From Streptomyces diacarni (GTDB taxonomy: Bacteria > Actinomycetota > Actinomycetes > Streptomycetales > Streptomycetaceae), in NCBI RefSeq assembly GCF_003323715.1, contig NZ_QOIN01000061.1, forward strand, positions 111,674-175,673: DNA of 64,000 bases, read 5' to 3'. The translations under genes were made by a program, and so were the position numbers. This document shows positions 16,929-25,970 of the stretch, in pieces; position 1 is the stretch's first letter, and every line of letters starts with the position of its first letter. Under the pieces are notes generated by a model. It was not told the origin of the DNA. It saw nothing but the letters and a program-made list of their open reading frames with translations, and ran no database searches.

Positions 16929-17863
16929 GCACCCCCGCCCCCGCCAACGTCCCCGCCGACGACCTTGCTCACGCCGACGCCCCCGCCAACGCCGACGCTC
17001 CGGCTCGCACCACCGCGCCCGCCCACCGCATCCGCCGCCGGATACGGAAACCCTGGCGACTGGCGGCCGAATGCGCCGCCGTGCTCATCGCACTCCTCGT
17101 CGCCTTCCCGCTCTACTGGATGGTTCTCTCCGCGTTCAAACCGGCCGGCGAGATCCGCTCGGACCGGCCCGTTCCCTGGACGCTCACGCCCACCCTCGAC
17201 TCCTTCCGGCGCGTCTTCGAGCAGCAGGAGTTCGGGCGCTACTTCCTCAACAGCCTGCTGGTGGCGGGCGCCGTCGTCCTCGCCTCGGCGCTCATCGCCT
17301 TCCTCGCCGCGACCGCCGTCACCCGCTTCCGCTTCCGGCTGCGCACGACGCTGCTCGTGCTCTTCCTGGCCGCGCAGATGGTGCCGGTCGAGGCGCTGAC
17401 CATTCCCCTGTTCTTCCTCATGCGGGATGTGGGAGCGCTCAACTCGCTGTTCTCCCTGATCCTGCCCCATCTGGCCTTCTCCCTCCCCTTCGCCATCTGG
17501 ATGCTGCGCGGCTTCGTCAAGGCCGTCCCCGAGGCGCTGGAGGAACAGGCGTTCATCGACGGCGCGAGCCGGACACGTTTCCTGTGGCAGATCCTCTTCC
17601 CCCTCGTCTTTCCCGGCCTCGTCGCCACGAGCGTCTTCTCCTTCATCTCCACCTGGAACGACTTCCTCTTCGCCAAGTCGTTCATCATCAGCGCCACGGA
17701 GAACTCCACTCTGCCCATGGCGCTGCTGGTCTTCTTCGACACCGAGACACCCGACTGGGGCGGGGTGATGGCCGCTTCCACGGTCATGACGCTGCCCGTA
17801 CTCGTCTTTTTCGTCTGCGTACACCGGCGCCTGGTCTCGGGCCTCGGTGGCGCCGTGAAATAG
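16925..17863 (+). CDS. Sugar ABC transporter permease 2 (MalG type)
   Basis: A 312-residue partner permease with six helices and the EAA loop LEEQAFIDGASRTRFLWQIL. The N-terminal 35 residues are an Ala/Pro/Asp-rich repeat-like tail (ADAPANADAPA). ATG at 16925 overlaps the first permease stop (ATGA). It forms the heterodimeric channel with the preceding gene product. Confidence 0.95.
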   Translation: MSTPAPANVPADDLAHADAPANADAPARTTAPAHRIRRRIRKPWRLAAECAAVLIALLVAFPLYWMVLSAFKPAGEIRSDRPVPWTLTPTLDSFRRVFEQQEFGRYFLNSLLVAGAVVLASALIAFLAATAVTRFRFRLRTTLLVLFLAAQMVPVEALTIPLFFLMRDVGALNSLFSLILPHLAFSLPFAIWMLRGFVKAVPEALEEQAFIDGASRTRFLWQILFPLVFPGLVATSVFSFISTWNDFLFAKSFIISATENSTLPMALLVFFDTETPDWGGVMAASTVMTLPVLVFFVCVHRRLVSGLGGAVK

Positions 17864-17873
17864 GAGGACCGAA

Positions 17874-19499
17874 ATGCCGGGCACTGGCTTGGTTTCACTC
17901 GTGCCGCGCGCCCGCGAGGTACAGGAAGCCGACGGGCCGCCCTTCGTCTGGGACACCGACACGGCACTCGTCGCCGAGCCCGCCGCACACGGTGTCGCGC
18001 GATGGCTGCGCGGCCACACCGTGCTGCCGTTCCGCGAAGGGGACGGTGTGGCCGGGGCGGGGGCCGGGACCACCGTCGAACTGCGTATCGACGACGGGCT
18101 GGACGCCGAGGGCTACCGCCTCGACGTCACCCCCACCCGTGTCCTGATCGAGGGCGGTGACGCCGCCGGGATCTTCTGGGGTGCCCAGACACTCCGCCAA
18201 CTCCTGCCGCCCGCGGCCTTCCGCCGTGCGGGCCGTCCCGGGCGGGAGTGGCACGTGCCGTGCTGCCACATCGAGGACGCGCCACGCTTCGGCTGGCGCG
18301 GCATGATGCTCGACGTGGCCCGGCACTTCACGCCCAAGGACGGCGTGCTGCGCCTCCTCGACCAGCTCGCCGCGCACAAGCTCAACGTCTTCCACTTCCA
18401 CCTCACCGACGACCAGGGCTGGCGCATGGACATCCGCCGCTACCCCCAGCTCACCGGGGCGGGCGCCTGGCGGCCCCGCACCCGCGTCGGACACCGCGCC
18501 TCCCCGCTGTGGGACGAACGCCGCCACGGCGGCTACTACACCCAGGACGACCTGCGCGAGATCGTCGCCTACGCGGCGGAGCGCCACATCACCGTCGTCC
18601 CCGAGATCGAACTCCCGGGCCACTCCCAGGCGGCCATCGCCGCCTACCCCGACCTGGGCAGCACGGACGTCGTCGACACCGCCGCGCTCGGTGTGTGGAC
18701 CGACTGGGGCGTCAGCCCCCACCTCCTCGCCCCCACGGACGACGTGCTGCGCTTCTACGAACACGTACTCGACGAAGTCCTCGACGTCTTCCCCTCCCCC
18801 TACATCCACATCGGCGGCGACGAGACCCCCAAGGAGGAGTGGCGGGCCTCGGCCGTCGCGCAGGCCCGCATCGCCCAGGAGGGCCTGCGCGACGAGGACG
18901 CGCTCCAGGCCTGGATGGTGCGCCACTTCGACCGGTGGCTCGCCGCACGCGGAAGGCGGCTCGTCGGCTGGGACGAGATCCTCGACGGCGGAACCCTGGA
19001 GGGGCCCGGCCTCACCCCCGGCGCCGTCGTCTCCTCCTGGCGGGGCACCGACGGCGGCGCCGCGGCCGCCGAGGCCGGACACGATGTGGTGATGTGCCCC
19101 GAGCACGAGTTGTACCTCGACCGGCGGCAGGCGCCCGGACCCGACGAGCCCGTGCCGCTGGGGCGCGTGGCCACCCTGCGCGACGTGTACGCGTTCTCCC
19201 CCGTGCCTCAGCGGCTCGCCGCGGCGGGGCGCGGCGAGCGGGTACTGGGCATACAGGCCAACATGTGGACGGAGTGCGCTGAGAGTACGCAGCGCGTCGA
19301 CTATCAGGTCTTCCCACGGCTCGCCGCGCTCGCGGAGGTCGCGTGGAGCGGATCCGGCGGCTCCTACGACGACTTCGTCGAGAGGCTCGTGGGAGCACAC
19401 CTTCCGCGTCTGGACGCCGCCGGCGTCGAGTACCGCCCCCTGGACGGCCCCCGCCCCTGGCAGCAGCGGCCCGGCATCCCCGGCCGCCCCCTCGACTGA
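17874..19499 (+). CDS. Beta-N-acetylhexosaminidase, GH20
   Basis: A 541-residue glycoside hydrolase releasing terminal GlcNAc or GalNAc by substrate-assisted catalysis. The N-terminal GH20b domain (about 10-125) precedes the TIM barrel, which opens with RFGWRGMMLDVARHF. The catalytic pair is Asp316-Glu317 in YIHIGGDE. No signal peptide is visible, so it probably acts in the cytoplasm on imported amino-sugar oligomers. ATG at 17874 has AGGAGG upstream, 10 bases after the permease stop. Last gene of the ABC operon. Confidence 0.95.
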   Translation: MPGTGLVSLVPRAREVQEADGPPFVWDTDTALVAEPAAHGVARWLRGHTVLPFREGDGVAGAGAGTTVELRIDDGLDAEGYRLDVTPTRVLIEGGDAAGIFWGAQTLRQLLPPAAFRRAGRPGREWHVPCCHIEDAPRFGWRGMMLDVARHFTPKDGVLRLLDQLAAHKLNVFHFHLTDDQGWRMDIRRYPQLTGAGAWRPRTRVGHRASPLWDERRHGGYYTQDDLREIVAYAAERHITVVPEIELPGHSQAAIAAYPDLGSTDVVDTAALGVWTDWGVSPHLLAPTDDVLRFYEHVLDEVLDVFPSPYIHIGGDETPKEEWRASAVAQARIAQEGLRDEDALQAWMVRHFDRWLAARGRRLVGWDEILDGGTLEGPGLTPGAVVSSWRGTDGGAAAAEAGHDVVMCPEHELYLDRRQAPGPDEPVPLGRVATLRDVYAFSPVPQRLAAAGRGERVLGIQANMWTECAESTQRVDYQVFPRLAALAEVAWSGSGGSYDDFVERLVGAHLPRLDAAGVEYRPLDGPRPWQQRPGIPGRPLD

Positions 19500-19555
19500 C
19501 CTCCTGCTCGACTGACCCCCGGCTCGTCTGAAAAGCCGTCCCTTCTACGGGTTTA

Positions 19556-19570
19556 CGGGGCTTCGCCCCG
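19556..19570 (+). terminator. Possible terminator after the hexosaminidase gene
   Basis: CGGGGC at 19556-19561, loop TTC, GCCCCG at 19565-19570, about 57 bases after the stop. It is short but perfect. The rest of the 19500-19811 gap must hold the promoter of the molybdenum hydroxylase genes; I see nothing else in it. Confidence 0.4.
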
Positions 19571-19811
19571 CTCGTTCTCCCCGTGCCGCCGAGGCCGCTC
19601 CCGTCCGTGACCGCAATCCGTGGTTGCGGACGGAGCAGGGTGGAAAGGGAGAAGAGGGAGAAGTGGGCTCCTACCGCGCGAAAGGGCCCATTGCTGGCCC
19701 TCGTGTCGGCCACGGGCCGAGATATGCCAGAGTTGCCTCGTCCGGGCTGTGAGCACGTACCGTACGGCAGTGCAGCCGGGAAGCCCGGTAGGTCGGGGAA
19801 GGGGCAGCAGG

Positions 19812-20747
19812 TTGAGCACGCACGTACGGCATGCACCAGGCGGCGGCCGAGCCGCGCAGGCTGTGCCCCCTGTCATGCTGCCGACCACCCTGGACGAGGC
19901 CGTCTCGGCGCTGTCGACGGTCCCTGCCGCCGTCCCCGTCGCGGGCGGCACGGATCTGATGTGCGAGGTCAACTCGGGCCAGCTGCGCCCGGCCGCGCTC
20001 GTCGGACTTGGCCGGATCAGCGAGATCCGCGGCTGGTCGTACCAGGACGGGCACGCGGTGCTCGGCGCCGGCCTCACCCACGCCCGGATGGGCCGCCCCG
20101 ACTTCGCCGCGCTGATCCCGGCGCTGGCCGCGGCCGCGCGCGCCGCGGGGCCGCCGCAGATCCGGAACGCGGGAACGCTGGGCGGCAACATCGTCAGCGC
20201 CTCCCCCACCGGCGACGCGCTGCCCGTGCTGGCGGCCCTGGAGGCGACCCTGTCCATCGCGGGCCCCGAGGGCGCCCGCCGCGAACTGCCGGTCAGCCAC
20301 CTGCTGGCAGGGATGGAGATGCTCCAGCCCAGCGAGGTCGTCGGCTACGTGAAGGTGCCGCTGCTGCACGCCCCGCAGACGTTCCTGAAGGCCACCAGCC
20401 GCACCGGGCCGAGCCGCGCGCTGGCCTCCGTCGCCGTCGTGCTCGACCCGATGCGGCGCAACGTGCGCTGCGCCGTGGGCGCGGTGGCGCCGATGCCGCT
20501 GCGTCCGCTGGAGGCGGAGAGCTGGATCGCCTCGCTCATCGACTGGGACGGCCGCCGTGCTCTGGCTCCCGAGGCGTTGAACGCCTTCGGGGAGTACGTG
20601 GCGATGGCCTGCATCCCCGATCCGCCACCGGAGGAGGGGGAGGAGGGGGCCGCGGGCGCGGTGCCCCAGCTTCCGCCCGCCGCGCTGCACTTGCGGCGTA
20701 CGGTGGCGACACTGGCCCGCCGGGGACTCGGGAGGGCTCTCGCATGA
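19812..20747 (+). CDS. Molybdenum hydroxylase FAD-binding subunit (CoxM/XdhB type)
   Basis: A 311-residue electron-transfer subunit of a xanthine dehydrogenase/CO dehydrogenase-type enzyme. FAD contacts are seen in VAGGTDLM (about residue 45) and RNAGTLGGNI (about residue 120). TTG at 19812 is chosen, with AAGGGG eight bases upstream; ATG at 19875 (MLPTTLDEAV) is the conservative alternative. Its stop overlaps the start of the 2Fe-2S subunit gene, so the subunits are translated in a coupled fashion. Substrate not deducible. Confidence 0.9.
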   Translation: MSTHVRHAPGGGRAAQAVPPVMLPTTLDEAVSALSTVPAAVPVAGGTDLMCEVNSGQLRPAALVGLGRISEIRGWSYQDGHAVLGAGLTHARMGRPDFAALIPALAAAARAAGPPQIRNAGTLGGNIVSASPTGDALPVLAALEATLSIAGPEGARRELPVSHLLAGMEMLQPSEVVGYVKVPLLHAPQTFLKATSRTGPSRALASVAVVLDPMRRNVRCAVGAVAPMPLRPLEAESWIASLIDWDGRRALAPEALNAFGEYVAMACIPDPPPEEGEEGAAGAVPQLPPAALHLRRTVATLARRGLGRALA

Positions 20748-23527
20748 GCGGTACACCACAGGACAACGGGAACGGGGGCGCGGGACCGCACGCGGGTGCG
20801 GACCCGCACGGACGACACGTGAACGCGCACACGGACGCAGACGAGGGCGGCAACGGTACCGGCGCCTGGGGCGAAGAACCGTATGTGGCACAGGGCGGAA
20901 ACGCCCCGTACGACCCGTACGGGGCGCAGCCCGCCGACCCGGCGTACGGGCAGCACGTACCGCGCAGTTGGGGCGGCGGCGAGTACGACGCCGACGCGAC
21001 CGCGTTCGTGCAACTGCCGCCCGGCGGTTTCCAGGACGACGTACCGCTGGCCGCTCCCGGCACGGGCCAGGGCGGCTACACCCCGCCCGCCATCGACCTG
21101 GCGCAGGCCTCGGCCGATGTGGCGGCGGGTGGCGCCGCCGGTGTGCCGCTGCCGCCCGCGGTCGGCACCGACCCCGCCGCCGCGGGGCACTGGGTGCTGC
21201 CGTTCGCCGGGCCCGAGTCCGGCTACCAGGGCCAGATGCCCGGGCCACAGGGCGCGGGCCGGCAGGGTCCGGGCCAGCACGGCGCCGGGCACGAGTCCGT
21301 GTTCGGCGGCGAGCCCGCGTACGGCGGCGAGCCCGTGTACGACGGTGAGAGCCACGGCGCGGGCCACGTCCCGGGCGGCTCAGCGGCCGCCGCGCTCGCC
21401 GGTTCGCACGAGGCCCGTACCGGCCGCCGCCCCCTCGGCACGGGTGTCGCCCGCGAGGAGAGGGCACAGGACACCCCCGCGGCGAGCGCCCCCGGCGCCT
21501 CGTCCTCCGCCCCCTCTCCGACTCCGTCTCCATCGGCCTCGGCCGCTCCACCCGCCTCGCCGCCGCCGGCCGAGGCCGCTGCCGCGGATCTGGGCGCCGG
21601 AGAGCGCTCGTGGGTGCCCTCGTCGCCCGCGCCGGCCCCGCACTGGGGCGAGCCGGGTCCTGGGCCCATGCCGTTCCAGGAGCCCGCCGGTCCGACCGGC
21701 ACCGCCGCAACCGCTGTTCCCGGCTTGCCGCGGGAGGGCGAGCAGGTGCCCGTGCGCCCGGCGTCGCACTACGCGTTCCCGAGCGCCCCGTCGAGCGAGC
21801 GGGGCCCGTCCCCGGTCCCCGGCGTGCCGGAAGACAGCGCACCGGGTCACCTCGGCGACAACGGCTCCGCGTCCACCGCCGTGCCCGGCCTCTCGCCGAC
21901 CCTTCCCGCGCAGGCAGGACCCGACAGCGCCGAGACGGCGGCCGGGACCGACGGTCCCCCCGCGCAGATCGTCGCGACCGAGCCGCCGGCGCCGCCCGCC
22001 GAGCCGGAGAGCCGTACCGACGCGGAGGTGACGCCGCTGGGCGAGGCCGCCCCCGAGCAGCAGGCAGCACCCGGGCAGGCGCCTGAACCGGTGGTCGCGC
22101 AGCCGGTCGCGCCCCCGTCCTCGACCGCCGGTACGGAGGGGCAGGAGTCCGGCGGGGAGACCGCCGACGGTGCCGCTCCGGGGACAGGCGAAGCCCCCGA
22201 GCCCCGCGCGGACGGCGGAGAGAGCGAAGAGTTCGGGGACGTCGGGCGGCTCGGAGCCGGTGAGGCGCCGGAGCCCGAAGGCCCGACCACCGCGGCTGAA
22301 ACGACCGAAACGGCTCAAACGACCGAAACGGCTGAAACGACCGAAACGGCTGAAAGGGCCGAAACGGCCGCCGAGGTCGAAGGTGCGGACGGCGGCGGTG
22401 ACGGCGGTGCGGGCGAGGACGGGGGCCAGGCCGGGGCCGAGGCTGTCGTGGACGCCGTGCCCGAGGCTGTCGTGGACGCCGTGCCCGAGGCCGTCGAAAC
22501 GGAGGACGAGCACCCGCACGTCTCCTACGCCCTGCACGTCAACGGCGTGGACCGGCCCGTCGCCAGCGCGTGGATCGGTGAGTCGCTGCTGTACGTGCTG
22601 CGCGAGAGGCTGGGTCTGGCCGGGGCCAAGGACGGCTGCGCGCAGGGCGAGTGCGGTGCCTGCTCGGTGCAGGTGGACGGGCGGCTGGTGGCCGCGTGCC
22701 TGGTGCCCGCCGCGACGGCGGCGGGCAGCGAGGTGCGGACCGTCGAAGGGCTGTCGGCCGACGGCGGGCCCTCCGACGTGCAGTGCGCGCTCGCCGAGAG
22801 CGGTTCCGTGCAGTGCGGTTTCTGCGTGCCGGGGCTCGCGATGACGGTGCACGATCTGCTGGAGGGCAACCACGCGCCGACCGACCTGGAGACCCGCAAG
22901 GCGATCAGCGGCAACCTGTGCCGGTGCTCGGGCTACCGCGGGGTGCTGGACGCGGTCCACACGGTCGTCGAACAGCGCGCGGCCAAGGCGGAGCGCGAGG
23001 CAGCCGAGGCGGAGGCGGCGCACGCGGCGTCCCGCGAGGGGACCGCGGCGCCGGCCCACGACCCGCACGGACGGCACCCGCAGACCGCGTACGGGCAGGA
23101 CGCGTTCGGGCAGGCGGCGTACGGCCAGGGCGCCTACGGTCACCAGCACGACGACCCGGCCTCCCACCAGAACGGCTCCCACCAGGGCGGCTCCTACGGG
23201 CAGGACGCCTGGGGCCAGGGCGCGTACGAACAACAGCACGGCTCCTACGAGCAGGGCCCGCATGAGCAGGGCCCGCACGAGCAAGGCCCCTACGAGCAGG
23301 GCCCGCCGTACGAGCACGGCACCTACGGCGACGGGGTCCACGGGGTCCCCCTCGCTCCCGAGCCGGGACAGCAGGGCGGGTACGGGTACGACGCCTACGG
23401 CCCACCGCAGGTCGCGGGCTACGGGTACGATCCGGCGGCGCAGATCCCGCACCAGAACCGGCACCCCGGACACCCCGAATACCCCGAAAACCCCGGACAC
23501 TCCGCGAACGGCGGCGGCGACTCGTGA
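20744..23527 (+). CDS. Molybdenum hydroxylase 2Fe-2S subunit with giant disordered flanks
   Basis: 927 residues, of which only about 588-750 are the normal CoxS/XdhC-type two-cluster domain (family size about 160 aa). Cluster ligands are all present: GCAQGECGACSVQVDG with a later Cys for the plant-type cluster, then CGFC and NLCRC for the second. The 585 residues before it are Pro/Ala/Gly/Glu-rich with short repeats (TETAQTTETAETTETAE; EAVVDAVPEAVVDAVPEAVE). About 175 residues after it are Gly/Gln/Tyr/His-rich (YGQGAY, HEQGPHEQGPYEQGP). Both flanks are predicted disordered. ATG at 20744 overlaps the FAD-subunit stop. The frame stays open throughout, which argues against an annotation artefact. 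Confidence 0.9.
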   Translation: MSGTPQDNGNGGAGPHAGADPHGRHVNAHTDADEGGNGTGAWGEEPYVAQGGNAPYDPYGAQPADPAYGQHVPRSWGGGEYDADATAFVQLPPGGFQDDVPLAAPGTGQGGYTPPAIDLAQASADVAAGGAAGVPLPPAVGTDPAAAGHWVLPFAGPESGYQGQMPGPQGAGRQGPGQHGAGHESVFGGEPAYGGEPVYDGESHGAGHVPGGSAAAALAGSHEARTGRRPLGTGVAREERAQDTPAASAPGASSSAPSPTPSPSASAAPPASPPPAEAAAADLGAGERSWVPSSPAPAPHWGEPGPGPMPFQEPAGPTGTAATAVPGLPREGEQVPVRPASHYAFPSAPSSERGPSPVPGVPEDSAPGHLGDNGSASTAVPGLSPTLPAQAGPDSAETAAGTDGPPAQIVATEPPAPPAEPESRTDAEVTPLGEAAPEQQAAPGQAPEPVVAQPVAPPSSTAGTEGQESGGETADGAAPGTGEAPEPRADGGESEEFGDVGRLGAGEAPEPEGPTTAAETTETAQTTETAETTETAERAETAAEVEGADGGGDGGAGEDGGQAGAEAVVDAVPEAVVDAVPEAVETEDEHPHVSYALHVNGVDRPVASAWIGESLLYVLRERLGLAGAKDGCAQGECGACSVQVDGRLVAACLVPAATAAGSEVRTVEGLSADGGPSDVQCALAESGSVQCGFCVPGLAMTVHDLLEGNHAPTDLETRKAISGNLCRCSGYRGVLDAVHTVVEQRAAKAEREAAEAEAAHAASREGTAAPAHDPHGRHPQTAYGQDAFGQAAYGQGAYGHQHDDPASHQNGSHQGGSYGQDAWGQGAYEQQHGSYEQGPHEQGPHEQGPYEQGPPYEHGTYGDGVHGVPLAPEPGQQGGYGYDAYGPPQVAGYGYDPAAQIPHQNRHPGHPEYPENPGHSANGGGDS

Positions 23528-23575
23528 GGCGGCGTGGGATCCGCACGCTGGGAAAGGGCACAGGAAGGCGGCGGT

Positions 23576-25933
23576 ATGACTCAGACGGCTGACGGCCACA
23601 CCGGCGCCGGTCAGGGCGCGGGCGCCGGCGCCGCGACGGCGACGCCCCCGCAGGGAACACCCCTGCCCCCGAGCGCGCGTTCGGAGCCCGAGCCGCACGG
23701 CTTGGGCGCCTCCGTGCTGCCCACCGACTCCTACGCCAAGGCGCAGGGCACCTTCCCGTACGCGGCCGACCTGTGGGCCGACGGGCTGCTGTGGGCCGCG
23801 GTGCACCGCTCGCCCCACCCGCACGCGCGCATCGTGGCGATCGACACGGAGGAAGCCGCCAGGATGCCCGGCGTCCAGGCGGTGGTCACGCACGCGGACG
23901 TCACCGGCGACGCCGCGCACGGGCGCAAGATCGCCGACCAGCCGGCGTTCGCCCGGGACGTGGTGCGCTACCACGGCGAGCCCATCGCCGCCGTCGCCGC
24001 CGACCATCCGGACACCGCGCGGCTGGCCGCCGCCGCCATCGCCGTCGAGTACGAGGTGCTGGAGCCCGTCACCGACCCGGAGAAGGCGTTCGAGGCGGAA
24101 CCGCTGCACCCGGACGGCAACCTGCTGCGCCACATCCCGCTGCGCTACGGCGACCCGGAGGTGAGCGGCGACGTCGTCGTGGAAGGGCTCTACCGGGTCG
24201 GCCGCCAGGACCCGGCGCCGATCGGCGCCGAGGCGGCGCTCGCGGTGCCCCGCCCGGACGGCGGCGTGGAGATCTACACCGCCACCACCGACCCGCACAC
24301 CGACCGCGACCTGGCCGCCGCCTGCTTCGGGCTGCCGCCGGAGCAGGTCAAGATCGTGGTGACCGGCGTCCCGGGGGCCATGGGCGACCGCGAGGACGCC
24401 GGGCTCCACGTGCCGCTGGGGCTGCTGGCGATGCGCACGGGCTGCCCGGTGAAGATCGCCCTGAACCGCGAGGAGTCCTTCCTCAGCCACACCCACCGCC
24501 ACCCCACCCTCCTGCGCTACCGCCACCACGCGGACAGCGAGGGGAAACTGGTGAAGGTCGAGGCGCAGATCCTGCTCGACGGCGGCGCGTACGCCGACAC
24601 CTCGGCGGACGCGCTGGCCACCGCCGTCTCCTTCGCGTGCGGCCCGTACGTCGTGCCGCACGCGGTGATCGACGGCTGGGTGGTGCGCACCAACAATCCG
24701 CCCTCAGGGCATGTACGCGGCGAGGGCTCACTCCAGGTGTGCGCCGCCTACGAGGGGCAGATGGACAAGCTCGCCGAACGGCTGGGGCTCGACCCGGCCG
24801 ACGTGCGGGCCCGCAACGCGCTGGCCACCGGCGACCTGCTGCCGACGGGCCAGACGGTGACCTGCCCCGCGCCTGTGGGCGAACTGCTCGACGCCGTACG
24901 CGAGGCGCCGCTGCCGCCGCTGCCCAAGGACGCGCCCGAGGAGGACTGGCTGCTGCCCGGCGGGCCCGAGGGAGCGGGCGACCCCTCGGCCGTCCGGCGC
25001 GGCGTCGGCTACGCGCTCGGCATGGTGCACCTGCTCGGCGCGGAGGGGACCGACGAGGTCTCCACGGCGACGGTGAAGGTCAACGGGCCCGTCGCCACGG
25101 TGATGTGCGCCGCCGTCGAGGCCGGGCAGGGCTTCGACACGCTGGCCCGGCAGATCGTGCAGGACGTCCTCGGTATCGACGAGGTCCACGTGGCCTCCGT
25201 CGACACCGACCAGCCCCCGTCCGGTGCGAGCGGCCGTGGACGGCACACCTGGGTGTCGGGCGGAGCCGTCGAGCGGGCGGCCAAGATGGTGCGCACGCAA
25301 CTGCTCCAGCCCCTCGCCGCCAAGTTCGGCATGTCCACGGAACTGCTGAGCGTCGCGGACGGGAAGATCACCTCCTACGACGGTGTCCTGTCCACGACGG
25401 TCGCGGAGGTGCTGGAGGGCAAGGAACTGTGGGCCACCGCCCAGTGCCGCCCCCACCCGACCGAACCGCTGGACGCGTGGGGGCAGGGAGACGCGTTCGT
25501 CGGCCTCGCCTTCGCCGCGGTACGGGCCGTCGTCGACGTCGACATCGAACTCGGCTCCGTGCGGGTGGTGGAGGTCGCGCTCGCCCAGGACGTCGGCGCC
25601 GTCCTCAACCCGCGGCAGCTGCGCGCCAGGCTGGAGGCCGGGATCACCCAGGGCGTCGGCGCGGCGCTCACCGAGCACCTGCGCGTCGCCAAGGGGCAGG
25701 TGCGGCACCCCGACTTCACGGCGTACGCACTGCCCACGGCGTTGGACGCACCCGACATCCGGATCGTGAAGCTGGTCGAGGAGCGCGACGTCGTCGCGCC
25801 GTTCGGCGCGAAGGCCGCCTCGACCGTGCCGGTCGTCACGGCCCCGGCGGCGGTGGCCTCGGCGGTGCGGGCCGCCACGGGCCGGCCGGTCAACCGCCTG
25901 CCCATCCGGCCCCAGGCCGCCGTGGGCGGGTGA
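23576..25933 (+). CDS. Molybdenum hydroxylase large (Moco-binding) subunit
   Basis: A 785-residue catalytic subunit of the xanthine dehydrogenase family; the first 45 residues are a Gly/Ala-rich tail. Domains: aldehyde oxidase a/b hammerhead (about 50-165), then the Moco-binding domains. Family signatures are altered: the GGFGGKE loop reads GAMGDRED (about residue 266), and the C-terminal GxGE that carries the catalytic glutamate reads FGAKAAS (about residue 742). It may therefore not be a classical xanthine dehydrogenase. It follows the 2Fe-2S gene by 48 bases with AAAGG/GGAAGG motifs upstream of ATG 23576. Assembly would need Moco maturation genes not in this window. Confidence 0.88.
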   Translation: MTQTADGHTGAGQGAGAGAATATPPQGTPLPPSARSEPEPHGLGASVLPTDSYAKAQGTFPYAADLWADGLLWAAVHRSPHPHARIVAIDTEEAARMPGVQAVVTHADVTGDAAHGRKIADQPAFARDVVRYHGEPIAAVAADHPDTARLAAAAIAVEYEVLEPVTDPEKAFEAEPLHPDGNLLRHIPLRYGDPEVSGDVVVEGLYRVGRQDPAPIGAEAALAVPRPDGGVEIYTATTDPHTDRDLAAACFGLPPEQVKIVVTGVPGAMGDREDAGLHVPLGLLAMRTGCPVKIALNREESFLSHTHRHPTLLRYRHHADSEGKLVKVEAQILLDGGAYADTSADALATAVSFACGPYVVPHAVIDGWVVRTNNPPSGHVRGEGSLQVCAAYEGQMDKLAERLGLDPADVRARNALATGDLLPTGQTVTCPAPVGELLDAVREAPLPPLPKDAPEEDWLLPGGPEGAGDPSAVRRGVGYALGMVHLLGAEGTDEVSTATVKVNGPVATVMCAAVEAGQGFDTLARQIVQDVLGIDEVHVASVDTDQPPSGASGRGRHTWVSGGAVERAAKMVRTQLLQPLAAKFGMSTELLSVADGKITSYDGVLSTTVAEVLEGKELWATAQCRPHPTEPLDAWGQGDAFVGLAFAAVRAVVDVDIELGSVRVVEVALAQDVGAVLNPRQLRARLEAGITQGVGAALTEHLRVAKGQVRHPDFTAYALPTALDAPDIRIVKLVEERDVVAPFGAKAASTVPVVTAPAAVASAVRAATGRPVNRLPIRPQAAVGG

Positions 25934-25970
25934 CTCGCGTCACCCGCCCACGGGCCCGGACCCGCAGGGG

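Noticed and set aside
14605..19499. Naming the sugar operon dasABC-dasD
   Set aside because: Gene order fits, but Streptomyces genomes carry paralogous operons of the same layout, and no dasR gene lies upstream here. The recalled synteny points to a paralogue.
21380..24661. A very long leftward open frame opposite the molybdenum hydroxylase genes
   Set aside because: It is an antisense shadow of GC-rich coding sequence, with Arg/Gly/Val-rich nonsense composition and no family motifs. The rightward 2Fe-2S and Moco domains are certain.
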